Of a DNA stretch of 64,000 nucleotides, positions 1 to 10,700 are shown one piece after another. Position numbers and translations under genes: made by a program. The notes under the pieces are model-generated. The model made no database searches. It was given only the letters and a program-made list of their open reading frames with translations, and was not told where the DNA came from. Source of the DNA: Hydractinia symbiolongicarpus (Eukaryota > Cnidaria > Hydrozoa > Anthoathecata > Hydractiniidae); contig NC_079876.1 in NCBI RefSeq assembly GCF_029227915.1, positions 37,059,828-37,123,827 on the forward strand. The letters are read 5' to 3'. Each line of letters opens with the position of its first letter. The stretch's first letter is position 1.

Positions 1-369
1 TTAAAATAAAAAAGTCACTTTTTACTGTGGGACCAATCCTAGCCGTTAGCGCGCGCTGAAGTAATAGAGACAGTTTCAAATGCTACATTTCACTGACTTT
101 CTAACGGTGTCAGTCCGTTTGAGTTTCAACGGTTGGGTCACATATTCGTACCAACATGTATTTAGCGATATTTATCTGATATTACTAGGTTGCATCGCGT
201 TTAGCAGTGAAACGATTGACTGTGGCACATAATTGAACTGATTTTGGACTGTGACCTTATAAATGATATAATTGTTACAATTGGACTCCAAGAAATAACA
301 TTCTTCTTAATTTGACATGATTGCCGAAACTCAGCGATTACATTGTGTGCTGTGGTTGCGCTTCATTTA

Positions 370-1853
370 AAAATTTAGATAAATAAGTCAATTTTTACTG
401 TGGGACCAATCCTAGCCGTTATCGCCCGTGAAGAAATAGCGACAGTTTCAAAAACTACATTTCACTGACTTTCTAACGGTGTCAGTCCGTTTGAGTTATA
501 ACGGTTGGGTCACATATTTGTACCAACATGTATTTAGCGATATTTTTCTGATATTACTAGGTTGCATCGCTTTTAACAATGAAACGATTGACTGTGGGAC
601 TTAATTGAACTGATTATGGACTGTGACCTTAAAAATGTGAAAGTGAGACAATTGGACTCCAAGAAATAACATTCTTCTTAATTTGACATGATTACCGAAA
701 CTCAGCGATTACACTAGGCGCTCTGGTAGCGCTTCAAATAAAAATTAAGATAAAAAAGTTATTTTTTACTGTGGGACCAATCCTAGCCGTTAGCGCGCTG
801 AAGTAATAGCGACAGTTTCAAATACTACATTTCACTGACTTTCTAACGGTGTCAGTCCGTTTGAGTTTCAACGGTTGGGTCATATATTCGTACCAACATG
901 TATTTAGCGATATTTTTCTCATATTACTAGGTTGCATTGCTTTTAACAGAGAAACGATTGACTGTGGCACATAATTGAACTGATTTTGGACTGAGATCAT
1001 ATAAATGTTATAAGTGAGACAAGTTGACTCCCAGAAATAACATTCTTCTTAATTTGACATGATTGCCGTAACTTAGCGATTACACTTGGTGCTGTTGTAG
1101 CGCTTCATTTAAAAATTTAGATAAATAAGTCAATTTTTACTGTGGGACCAATCCTAGCCGTTATCGCCCGTGAAGAAATAGCGACAGTTTCAAAAACTAC
1201 ATTTCACTGACTTTCTAACGGTGTCAGTCCGTTTGAGTTATAACGGTTGGGTCACATATTTGTACCAACATGTATTTAGCGATATTTTTCTGATATTACT
1301 AGGTTGCATCGCTTTTAACAATGAAACGATTGACTGTGGGACTTAATTGAACTGATTATGGACTGTGACCTTAAAAATGTGAAAGTGAGACAATTGGACT
1401 CCAAGAAATAACATTCTTCTTAATTTGACATGATTACCGAAACTCAGCGATTACACTAGGCGCTCTGGTAGCGCTTCAATTAAAAATTAAGATAAAAAAG
1501 TTATTTTTTACTGTGGGACCAATCCTAGCCGTTAGCGCGCTGAAGTAATAGCGACAGTTTCAAATACTACATTTCACTGACTTTCTAACGGTGTCAGTCC
1601 GTTTGAGTTTCAACGGTTGGGTCATATATTCGTACCAACATGTATTTAGCGATATTTTTCTCATATTACTAGGTTGCATTGCTTTTAACAGAGAAACGAT
1701 TGACTGTGGCACATAATTGAACTGATTTTGGACTGAGATCATATAAATGTTATAAGTGAGACAAGTTGACTCCCAGAAATAACATTCTTCTTAATTTGAC
1801 ATGATTGCCGTAACTTAGCGATTACACTTGGTGCTGTTGTAGCGCTTCATTTA
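370..1853 (+). repeat. 742-bp dimeric higher-order repeat, two copies
   Basis: Units 397+768 recur as 1139+1510. By eye the two copies differ only in the linker near 736-741 versus 1479-1483 (caaataaaa versus caattaaaa). The pair alternates a unit with cgcccgtgaag and a unit ending in gagatcatataaatg with the variant acaagttgactcccag. The duplication appears to start in the linker near 370 and to end near 1853, where the next unit switches to a cassette-bearing type. Such near-identity indicates a recent unequal exchange. Confidence 0.9.
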
Positions 1854-1880
1854 AAAATTTAGATTAATAAGTCATTTTTT

Positions 1881-2818
1881 ACTGTGGGACCAATCCTAGC
1901 CGTTATCGCGCGCTGAAGGAATAGCGACAGTTTCAAAAACTACATTTCATTGACTTTTTAACGTTGTCAGTCCGTTTGAGTTTCGACGATCCCAGCCGTT
2001 GTCGCGCGCTGAAGAAATAGCGACAGTTTCAAAAACTACATTTCATTGACTTTTTAACGTTGTCAGTCCGTTTGAGTTATAACGGTTGGGTCACATATTT
2101 GTACCAACATGTATTTAGCGATATTTTTCTGATATTACTAGGTTGCATCGCTTTTAACAATGAAACGATTGACTGTGGCACATAATTGAACTGATTTTGG
2201 ACTGTGACCTTATAAATGTTATAAGTGAAACAAATTGGACTCCAAGAAATAACATTCTTCTTAATTTGACATGATTGCCGTAACTTAGCGATTACACTTG
2301 GTGCTGTTGTAGCGCTTCATTTAAAAATTTAGATTAATAAGTCATTTTTTACTGTGGGACCAATCCTAGCCGTTATCGCGCGCTGAAGGAATAGCGACAG
2401 TTTCAAAAACTACATTTCATTGACTTTTTAACGTTGTCAGTCCGTTTGAGTTTCGACGATCCCAGCCGTTGTCGCGCGCTGAAGAAATAGCGACAGTTTC
2501 AAAAACTACATTTCATTGACTTTTTAACGTTGTCAGTCCGTTTGAGTTATAACGGTTGGGTCACATATTTGTACCAACATGTATTTAGCGATATTTTTCT
2601 GATATTACTAGGTTGCATCGCTTTTAACAATGAAACGATTGACTGTGGGACTTAATTGAACTGATTATGGACTGTGACCTTAAAAATGTGAAAGTGAGAC
2701 AATTGGACTCCAAGAAATAACATTCTTCTTCATTTGACATGATTACCGAAACTCAGCGATTACACTGGGCGCTCTGGTAGCGCTTCAATTCAAAATTAAG
2801 ATAAAAAAGTTATTTTTT
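1881..2818 (+). repeat. Two tandem cassette-bearing monomers, 470-bp period
   Basis: Units at 1881 and 2351 each carry an internal duplication of about 96 bp (second copies begin at 1988 and 2458). In both, the sequence reads gtttgagtttcgacg and then re-enters the monomer near its start at atcccagccgtt. Both copies have tttcgacgatcc and ccgttgtcgcgc, whereas most cassettes in domain C have tttcaacgatcc and ccgttatcgcgc, so these two are sisters. They are nearly identical up to about 2177/2647 and then diverge into gtggcacataattg versus gtgggacttaattg, which marks an exchange point in the middle of the monomer. Confidence 0.9.
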
Positions 2819-2842
2819 ACTGTGGGACCAATCCTAGCCGTT

Positions 2843-2852
2843 AGCGCGCGCT
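2843..2852. other. CpG-rich 10-bp palindrome in monomer (representative copy)
   Basis: The sequence agcgcgcgct is its own reverse complement and lies at phase 25-34 of the unit starting at 2819. Many units carry this exact form after ccgtt; others have tcgcgcgct, tcgcacgct, gcgcgtgct, ttgcgcgct or tagcgcgct at the same place. It is the densest CpG cluster in an otherwise AT-rich repeat. It could be a methylation target or a protein site, but no function can be shown from sequence. Confidence 0.85.
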
Positions 2853-3140
2853 GAAGTAATAGAGACAGTTTCAAATACTACATTTCACTGACTTTCTAAC
2901 GTTGTCAGTCCGTTTGAGTTATAACGGTTGGGTCACATAGTTGTACCAACATATATTTAGCGATATTTTTCTGATATTACTAGGTTGCATCGCTTTTAAC
3001 AATGAAACGATTGACTGTGGGACTTAATTGAACTGATTATGGACTGTGACCTTAAAAATGTGAAAGTGAGACAATTGGACTCCAAGAAATAACATTCTTC
3101 TTAATTTGACATGACTTCCGAAACTCAGCGATGACACTAG

Positions 3141-3155
3141 GCGCTGTGGTAGCGC
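3141..3155. other. Short perfect hairpin in monomer (representative copy)
   Basis: The stretch gcgctgtggtagcgc has a perfect 5-bp inverted repeat (gcgct/agcgc) around a 5-nt loop, at phase 323-337 of the unit starting at 2819. The same element recurs in most units. Loop changes (gtagt, gttgt, gtggc) keep the stem, while some units lose one stem base (agcac, agtgc) or the left arm (ctctg). It is a candidate cruciform or protein-binding dyad. It is not a terminator call: there is no gene upstream. Confidence 0.8.
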
Positions 3156-4307
3156 TTCAATTAAAAATTAAAATAAAAAAGTCACTTTTTACTGTGGGAC
3201 CAATCCCAGCCTTTAGCGCGCGCTGAAGTAATAGAGACAGTTTCAAATACTACATTTCACTGACTTTCTAACGGTGTCAGTCCGTTTGAGTTTCAACGGT
3301 TGGGTCATATATTCGTACCAACATGTATTTAGCGATATTTTTCTCATATTACTAGGTTGCATTGCTTTTAACAATGAAACGATTGACTGTGGGACTTAAT
3401 TGAACTGATTATGGACTGTGACCTTAAAAATGTGAAAGTGAGACAATTGGACTCCAAGAAATAACATTCTTCTTAATTTGACATGATTACCGAAACTCAG
3501 CGATTACACTGGGCGCTCTGGTAGCGCTTCAATTCAAAATTAAGATAAAAAAGTTATTTTTTACTGTGGGACCAATCCTAGCCGTTAGCGCGCGCTGAAG
3601 TAATAGAGACAGTTTCAAATACTACATTTCACTGACTTTCTAACGTTGTCAGTCCGTTTGAGTTATAACGGTTGGGTCACATAGTTGTACCAACATATAT
3701 TTAGCGATATTTTTCTGATATTACTAGGTTGCATCGCTTTTAACAATGAAACGATTGACTGTGGGACTTAATTGAACTGATTATGGACTGTGACCTTAAA
3801 AATGTGAAAGTGAGACAATTGGACTCCAAGAAATAACATTCTTCTTAATTTGACATGACTTCCGAAACTCAGCGATGACACTAGGCGCTGTGGTAGCGCT
3901 TCAATTAAAAATTAAAATAAAAAAGTCACTTTTTACTGTGGGACCAATCCCAGCCTTTAGCGCGCGCTGAAGTAATAGAGACAGTTTCAAATACTACATT
4001 TCACTGACTTTCTAACGGTGTCAGTCCGTTTGAGTTTCAACGGTTGGGTCATATATTCGTACCAACATGTATTTAGCGATATTTTTCTCATATTACTAGG
4101 TTGCATTGCTTTTAACAGAGAAACGATTGACTGTGGCACATAATTGAACTGATTTTGGACTGAGATCATATAAATGTTATAAGTGAGACAAGTTGACTCC
4201 CAGAAATAACATTCTTCTTAATTTGACATGATTGCCGTAACTTAGCGATTACACTTGGTGCTGTTGTAGCGCTTCATTTAAAAATTTAGATTAATAAGTC
4301 ATTTTTT

Positions 4308-4775
4308 ACTGTGGGACCAATCCTAGCCGTTATCGCGCGCTGAAGGAATAGCGACAGTTTCAAAAACTACATTTCATTGACTTTCTAACGTTGTCAGTCT
4401 GTTTGGGTTTCAACGATGCCAGCCTTTATCGCGCGCTGAAGAAATAGCGACAGTTTCAAAAACTACATTTCATTCACTTTCTAACGGTATCAATCCGCCT
4501 CAGTTACAACGGTTGCGTCCATATTCGTACCAACATGTATTTAGCGATATTTTTCTCATATTACTTGGTTGCATCACTTTTAACGGTAAAACGATTGACT
4601 GTGGGACTAAATTGAACTGACTTTGGACTGTGACCTTATAAATGTTATAAGTGAGACAAGTGGACTCCAAGAAATAACATTCTTTTTAATTTGACATGAT
4701 TGCCGGAACTCAGCGATTACACTGGGAACTATGGTAGCGCTTTATTTAAGAATTTAGATAAATAAGTCAGTCTCT
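4308..4775 (+). repeat. Cassette-bearing monomer, last in domain A
   Basis: This 468-bp unit has the 96-bp internal duplication, with re-entry near 4415 as acgatgccagccttt. It has diverged from the other cassettes (gatgcc for gatccc, ttt for gtt), and the upstream copy has cagtctgtttgggttt. No further cassette is present until about 26.9 kb. Confidence 0.87.
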
Positions 4776-7012
4776 ACTGTGGGACCAATCCTAGCCGTTA
4801 TCGCGCGCTGAAGAAATAGCGACAGTTTCAAAAACTACATTTCATTCACTTTCTAACGCTATCAATCCGCCTCAGTTACAACGGTTGCGTCACATATTCG
4901 TACCAACATGTATTTCGTGATATTTTTCCGGTATTACTAGGTTGTATAGCTTTTAACAGTGAAACGATTGACTGTGGGACTTAATTGAACATGATTATGG
5001 ACTGTGACCTTAAAAATGTGAAAGTGAGACAATTGGACTCTAAGAAATAACTTTTTTCTTAATTTGACTTGATTGCCCAAGCTCAGCGATTACACTGGGC
5101 GCTGTGGTAGCGCTTCAATTAAAAATTAAGATAAAATAGTCATTTTTTACTGTGTGACCAATCATAGCCGTTATCGCGCGCTAAAGAAATAGTGACAGCT
5201 TCAAAAACTACATTTCATTGACTTTCTAACGGAGTTATTCCGTTTGAGTTACAACGGTTGGGTCACATATTCGTACCAACATTTATTTAGCGATATTTTT
5301 CCGGTACTACTAGGTTGTATGGCTTTGAACAATGAAACGATTGACTGTGGGACTTAATTGAACTGATTATGGACTGTGACCTTAAAAAGATGAAAGTGAG
5401 ACAATTGGACTCCAAGATATAACATTCTTCTTAATTTGACGTGATTGTCGGAACTCAGCCATTACACAGGGCGCTGTGGTAACGCTTCATTTTAAAATTT
5501 AGGTAAATAAGTCATTTTTTACTGTGGGACCAATCCTAGCCGTTATCGCGCGCTGAAGAAATAGCGACAGTTTCAAAAACTACATTTCATTGACTTTCTA
5601 ACGGTATCAATCCGCCTCAGTTACTACGGTTGCCTCACATATTCGTACCAACATGTATTTACCGATATTTTTCTCATATTACTAGGTTGCATCGCTTTTA
5701 ACTGTGAAACGATTGACTGTGGGACTAAATTGAACTGACTTTGGACTGTGACCTTATAAATATTATAAGTGAAAAAAATTGAACTCCAAGAAATAACATT
5801 CTTCTTAATTTGACATGATTCCCGGAACTCAGCGATTACACTGGGCGCTGTGGTAGCGCTTCATTTAAAAATTTAGATTAATAAGTTATTTTTTACTGTA
5901 GGACCAATCCTAGCCGTTAGCGCGCGCTGAAGAAATAGCGGAAGTTTTAAATACTACATTTCACTGACTTTCTAACGGTGTCAATCCGCCTCAGTTACTA
6001 CGGTTGCGTCACATATTCGTACCAACATGTATTTAGCGATATTTTTCTCGTATTACTAGGTTGCATCGCTTTTAACAGTGAAACGATTGACTGTGGGACT
6101 AAATTGAACTGACTTTGGACTGTGACCTTATAAATGTTATAAGTGAGACAAGTGGACTCCAAGAAATAACATTCTTTTTAATTTGACATGATTGCCGGAA
6201 CTCAGCGATTACACTGGGAACTATGGTAGCGCTTCATTTAAGAATTTAGATAAATAAGTCAGTCTCTACTGTGGGACCAATCCTAGCCGTTATCGCGCGC
6301 TGAAGAAATAGCGACAGTTTCAAAAACTACATTTCATTCACTTTCTAACGGTATCAATCCGCCTCAGTTACAACGGTTGCGTCACATATTCGTACCAACA
6401 TGTATTTCGTGATATTTTTCCGGTATTACTAGGTTGTATAGCTTTTAACAGTGAAACGATTGACTGTGGGACTTAATTGAACTGATTATGGACTGTGACC
6501 TTAAAAATGTGAAAGTGAGACAATTGGACTCTAAGAAATAACTTTCTTCTTAATTTGACTTGATTGCCGAAACTCAGCGATTACACTGGGCGCTGTGGTA
6601 GCGCTTCAATTAAAAATTAAGATAAAATAGTCATTTTTTACTGTGTGACCAATCATAGCCGTTATCGCGCGCTAAAGAAATAGTGACAGCTTCAAAAACT
6701 ACATTTCATTGACTTTCTAACGGAGTTATTCCGTTTGAGTTACAACGGTTGGGTCACATATTCGTACCAACATGTATTTAGCGATATTTATCTGATATTA
6801 CTAGGTTGCATCGCTTTTACCAGTGAAACGATTGACTGTGGCACTTAATTGAACTAACTTTAGACTGTGACCTGATAAATGTGATAAATGAGAAAATTGG
6901 ACTGCAAGAAATAACATTCTTCTTAATTTGACATGATTGCCGGAACTCAGCGATTACACTGGGCGCTGTGGCAGCGTTTCTTTTAAAAATTTAGATTAAT
7001 GAGTCGTTTGTT
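4776..7012 (+). repeat. Tetrameric higher-order repeat, ~1491-bp period, ~1.5 copies
   Basis: Unit 4776 matches 6268 (shift 1492) and unit 5149 matches 6640 (shift 1491). Shared markers include gtcagtctctactg, catttcattcactttc, caatccgcctcag, atttcgtgatatt and the tgtgtgaccaatcatagcc start of the second unit. Units 5521 and 5895 lie between them. The match ends in unit 6640, where the second half reads atttatctgatatt while unit 5149 reads atttttccggtact. The repeat is imperfect and older-looking than the dimers further left. Confidence 0.82.
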
Positions 7013-7758
7013 ACTGTGGGACCAATCCTAGCTGTTAGCGCGCGCTGAAGTAATACAGACAGTTTCAAATACTACATTTCATTGACTTTCTAACGGTGTC
7101 AGTCCGTTCGAGTTATAATGGTTGGGTCACATATTTGTACCAACATGTATTTAGCGATAATTTTCTGATATTACTAAGTTGAATCGCTTTTAACGATGAA
7201 ACGATTGACTGTGGGACTTAATTGAACTGATTATGGACTGCGACCTTAAGGATGTGAAAGTGAGACAATTGGCCTACAAGAAATAACATTCTTCTTAACT
7301 TGACATAACTGCCGAAACTCAGCGGGTACACTAGGCGCTGTGGTAGCGCTTCAATTAAAAATTAAGATTAAAAAATTATTTTTTACTGTGGGACCAATCT
7401 TAGCCGTTAGCGCGCGCTGAAGTAATAGAGACATTTTCAAATACTACATTTCACTGACTTTCTAACGGTGTCAGTCCGTTTGAGTTTCAACGGTTTGGTC
7501 ACATATTCGTACCAACACGTATTTAGCGATATTTATCTGATATTACTAGGTTGCATCGCTTTTAGCAGTGAAACGATTGACTGTGGGACTTAATTGATTT
7601 AACTTTGGACTGTGAACTGATAAATGTGATAAATGAAAAAAATTGGACTCCAAGAAATAACATTCTTCTTAATTTGACATGATTGCCGGAACTTAGCGAT
7701 TTCACTGGGGGCTGTGGTAGCGCTTCATTTAAAAATTTAGATTAATAAGTCATTTTTT

Positions 7759-10700
7759 ACTGTGGGACTAATCCTCGCTGTTATCGCGCGCTGAAGAAAT
7801 AGCGACAGTTTCAAAAACTACATTTCATTGACTTTCTAACGGTGTCAGTCGGTTTGAGTTACAACGGTTGGGTCACCTATTCGTACCAACATGTATTTAG
7901 CGATATTTTTCTCATATTACTAGGTTGCATTGGTTTTAACAGTGAAACAATTGACTGTGGAACACAATTGAACTGATTTTGGACGGTGAACTTATAAATG
8001 TTATAAGTGAGACAATTGGACTCCAAGAAATAACATTCTTCTTAATTTGACATGATTGTCGGAACTCAGCAATTACACTGGGCGCTGTAGTAGCGCCTCA
8101 TTTAAAAATTTAAATGAATAAGTCAATTTTTACTGTGGGACCAATCCTAGCTGTTATTTCGCGCTGAAGAAATAGCAACAGTTTCAAAAACTACATTTCA
8201 TTGACTTTCGAACGGTGTCAGTCCGTTTGAGTTGTAACGGTTGCGTCACATATTTGTACCAACATGTATTTAGCGATAATTTTCTGATATTACTAGGTTG
8301 AATCGCTCTTAACAATGAAACGATTGACTGTGGAACTTAATTGAACTGATTATGGACTGCGACCTTAAGGATGTGAAAGTGAGACAATTGGCCTACAAGA
8401 AATAGCATTCTTCTTAACTTGACGTGACTGCCGAAACTCAGCGATTACACTAGGCGCTGTGGTAGCGCTTCAATTAAAAATTAAGATTAAAAAAGTTATT
8501 TTTTACTGTGGGACCAATCCTAGCCCTTAGCGCGGGCTGAAGTAATAGAGGCAGTTTCAAATACTACATTTCACTGACTTTCTAACGGTGTCAGTCCGTT
8601 TAAGTTTCAACAGTTGGGTCAAATATTCGTACCAACATGTATTTAGCGATATTTTTCCGGTATTACTAGGTTGCATCGCTTTTAACAGTTAAACGATTGA
8701 CTGTGGGACTTAATTGAAGTAACTTTGGACTGTGAACTGATAAATGTGATAAATAAAAAAAATTGGACTCCAAGAAATAACATTCTTCTTAATTTGACAT
8801 GATTCCTGGAACTCAGCGATTACACTGGGCGCTGTGGTAGCGCTTCATTTGAAAATTTAGATTAATAAGTCATTTTTTACTGTTGGACCAATCCTAGCCG
8901 TTATAGCGCGCTGAAGAAATAGCGACAGTTTCAAAAACTACATTTCATTGACTTTCTAACGGTGACAGTCCGTTTGAGTTACAACGCTTGGGTCACATGT
9001 TCGTACCAACATGTAATTAGCGATATTTTTCTCATATGACTAGGTTGCATTGCTTTTAACAGTAAAGCGGTTGACTGTGGCACCTAATTGAACTGATTTT
9101 GGACTGTGACTTTATAAATTTTAAAGGGAAGACAATTGGACCCCAAGAAATAACATTTTTCTTAATTTGACATGATTGCCGAAACTCAGCGATTACACTG
9201 GGCGCTGTGGTAGCGCTTCAATTAAAAATTAAGATGAAAAAGGTATATTTTACTGTGGGACCAATCCTAGGCGTTAGCGCGCGCTCAAGTAATAGAGACA
9301 GTTTCAAATACTAAATTTCACTGACTTTCTAACGGTGTCACTCCGTTTGAGTTTCAACGGTTGGGTCACATATTCGGACCAACATGTATTTAGCGATATT
9401 TATCTGATATTACTAGGTTGCATCGCTTTTAGCAGTGAAACAATTGACTGTGGGACTTAATTGAACTATCTTTGGACTGTGACCTGATAAATGTAATAAA
9501 TGAGACAAATTGAGTCCAAGAAATAACATTCTTCTTAATTTGACATGATTCCTGGATCTCAGCGATTACCCTGGGCGCTGTGGTAGCGCTTCATTTGAAA
9601 ATATAGATTAATAAGTCATTTTTTACTGTGGGACCAATCCTAGCTGTTATTGCGCGCTGAAGAAATAGCGACAGTTTCAAAAACTACATTTCATTGACTT
9701 TCTAACGGTGACAGTCCGTTTGAGTTACAACGGTTGGGTCACATATTCGTACCAACATGTATTTAGCGATATTTTTCTCATATGACTAGGTTGCATTGCT
9801 TTTAACAGTGAAACGGTTGACTGTGGCACATAATTGAACTGATTTTGGACTGTGACCTTATAAATGTTAAAGGGAAGACAATTGGACCCCAAGAATTGAC
9901 ATCCTTCTTAATTTGACATGATTCCTGGAACTCAGCGATTACACTGGGCGCTGTGGTAGCGCTTCATTTGAAAATTTAGATTAATAAGTCATTTTTTACT
10001 GTGGGACCAATCCTAGCCGTTATTGCGCCCTGAAGTAATAGCGACAGTTTCAAAAACTACATTTCGTTGACTTTCTAACGGTGACAGTCAGTTTGAGTTA
10101 CAACGGTTGGGTCACATATTCGTACCAACATGTATTTAGCGATATTTTTGTCATCTGACTAGGTTGCATTGCTTTTAACAGTGAAACGGTTGACTGTGGC
10201 ACATAATTGAACTGATTTTGGACTGTAACCTTATAAATGCTAAAAGGAAGACAATTGGACCCCAAGAAATAACATTCTTCTTAATTTGACATGATTCATG
10301 GAACTCAGCGATTACACTGGGCGCTTTTGTAGCGCTTCATTTGAAAATTTAGATTATTAATTCATTTTTTACTGTGGGACCAATCCTAGCCGTTATTGCG
10401 CGCTGAAGTAATAGCGACAGTTTCAAAAACTACATTTCATTGACTTTCTAACGGTGACAGTCAGTTTGAGTTACAACGGTTGGGTCACATATTCGTACCA
10501 ACATGTATTTAGCGATATTTTTGTCATCTGACTAGGTTGCATTGCTTTTAACAGTGAAAAGGTTGATTGTGGCACATAATTGAACTGATTTTGGACTGTG
10601 ACCTTATAAATGTTAAGGGGAAGACAATTGGACCCCAAGAAATAACATTTTTCTTAATTTTACATGATTGCCGAAACTCAGCGATTACACTGGGCGCTGT

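Larger units (their letters stand above)
2819..3190 (+). repeat. Representative satellite monomer (372 bp) with internal landmarks
   Basis: This unit illustrates the monomer anatomy used elsewhere. Phase 1-16 is the start motif. Phase 25-34 is the palindrome agcgcgcgct. Next come a block with gacagtttcaaa and cactgactttctaac, then the stretch cagtccgtttgag. The near-invariant core accaacatgtatttagcgat begins at about phase 127; this copy has the rarer acatatattt form. The middle of the unit holds a second gactgtggga about 195 bp after the first, followed by ggactgtgacc. Then come the conserved stretch attcttcttaatttgacatg, the hairpin at phase 323-337, and an A/T-rich linker of the aattaaaaatta type leading to the next start. 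Every other unit can be aligned to this order. Confidence 0.93.
2630..4116 (+). repeat. 744-bp dimeric higher-order repeat, two copies
   Basis: Units 2819+3191 recur as 3563+3935, including the rare acatagttgtacc and acatatatttag of the first unit and the cccagcctttagcg of the second. The match stops inside units 3191 and 3935. Near 3372 the first reads taacaatgaaacg, and near 4116 the second reads taacagagaaacg and goes on as gtggcacataattg. The unit at 3191 is therefore a hybrid whose second half comes from another monomer type. Confidence 0.88.
1..7100 (+). repeat. Domain A: dimers, 96-bp cassettes and a tetramer
   Basis: Monomer starts seen: 24, 397, 768, 1139, 1510, 1881, 2351, 2819, 3191, 3563, 3935, 4308, 4776, 5149, 5521, 5895, 6268, 6640, 7013. 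The 470 and 468-bp spacings after 1881, 2351 and 4308 come from an extra partial unit. Typical variants are the forms with gatcccagccgtt, attgttacaattgg and cgcccgtgaag, all of which recur in domain C after 24.7 kb. The right boundary is diffuse: from about 7.1 kb the units carry aaggatgtgaaag and ggcctacaag, which belong with domain B. The domain is defined by shared variants and not by a sharp junction. Confidence 0.8.

Noticed and set aside
818-1000. 60-codon minus-strand open frame, repeated exactly at 1560-1742 and 3987-4169
   Set aside because: It is the same monomer phase in three duplicated units and is broken by stops or shifts in nearly all other units. There is no start context, conserved frame or protein similarity. 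Repetition reflects the DNA duplication, not coding constraint.
3141-3155. Hairpin followed by A/T-rich linker as an intrinsic terminator
   Set aside because: The stem is only 5 bp, no gene lies upstream, and the sequence is eukaryotic satellite.
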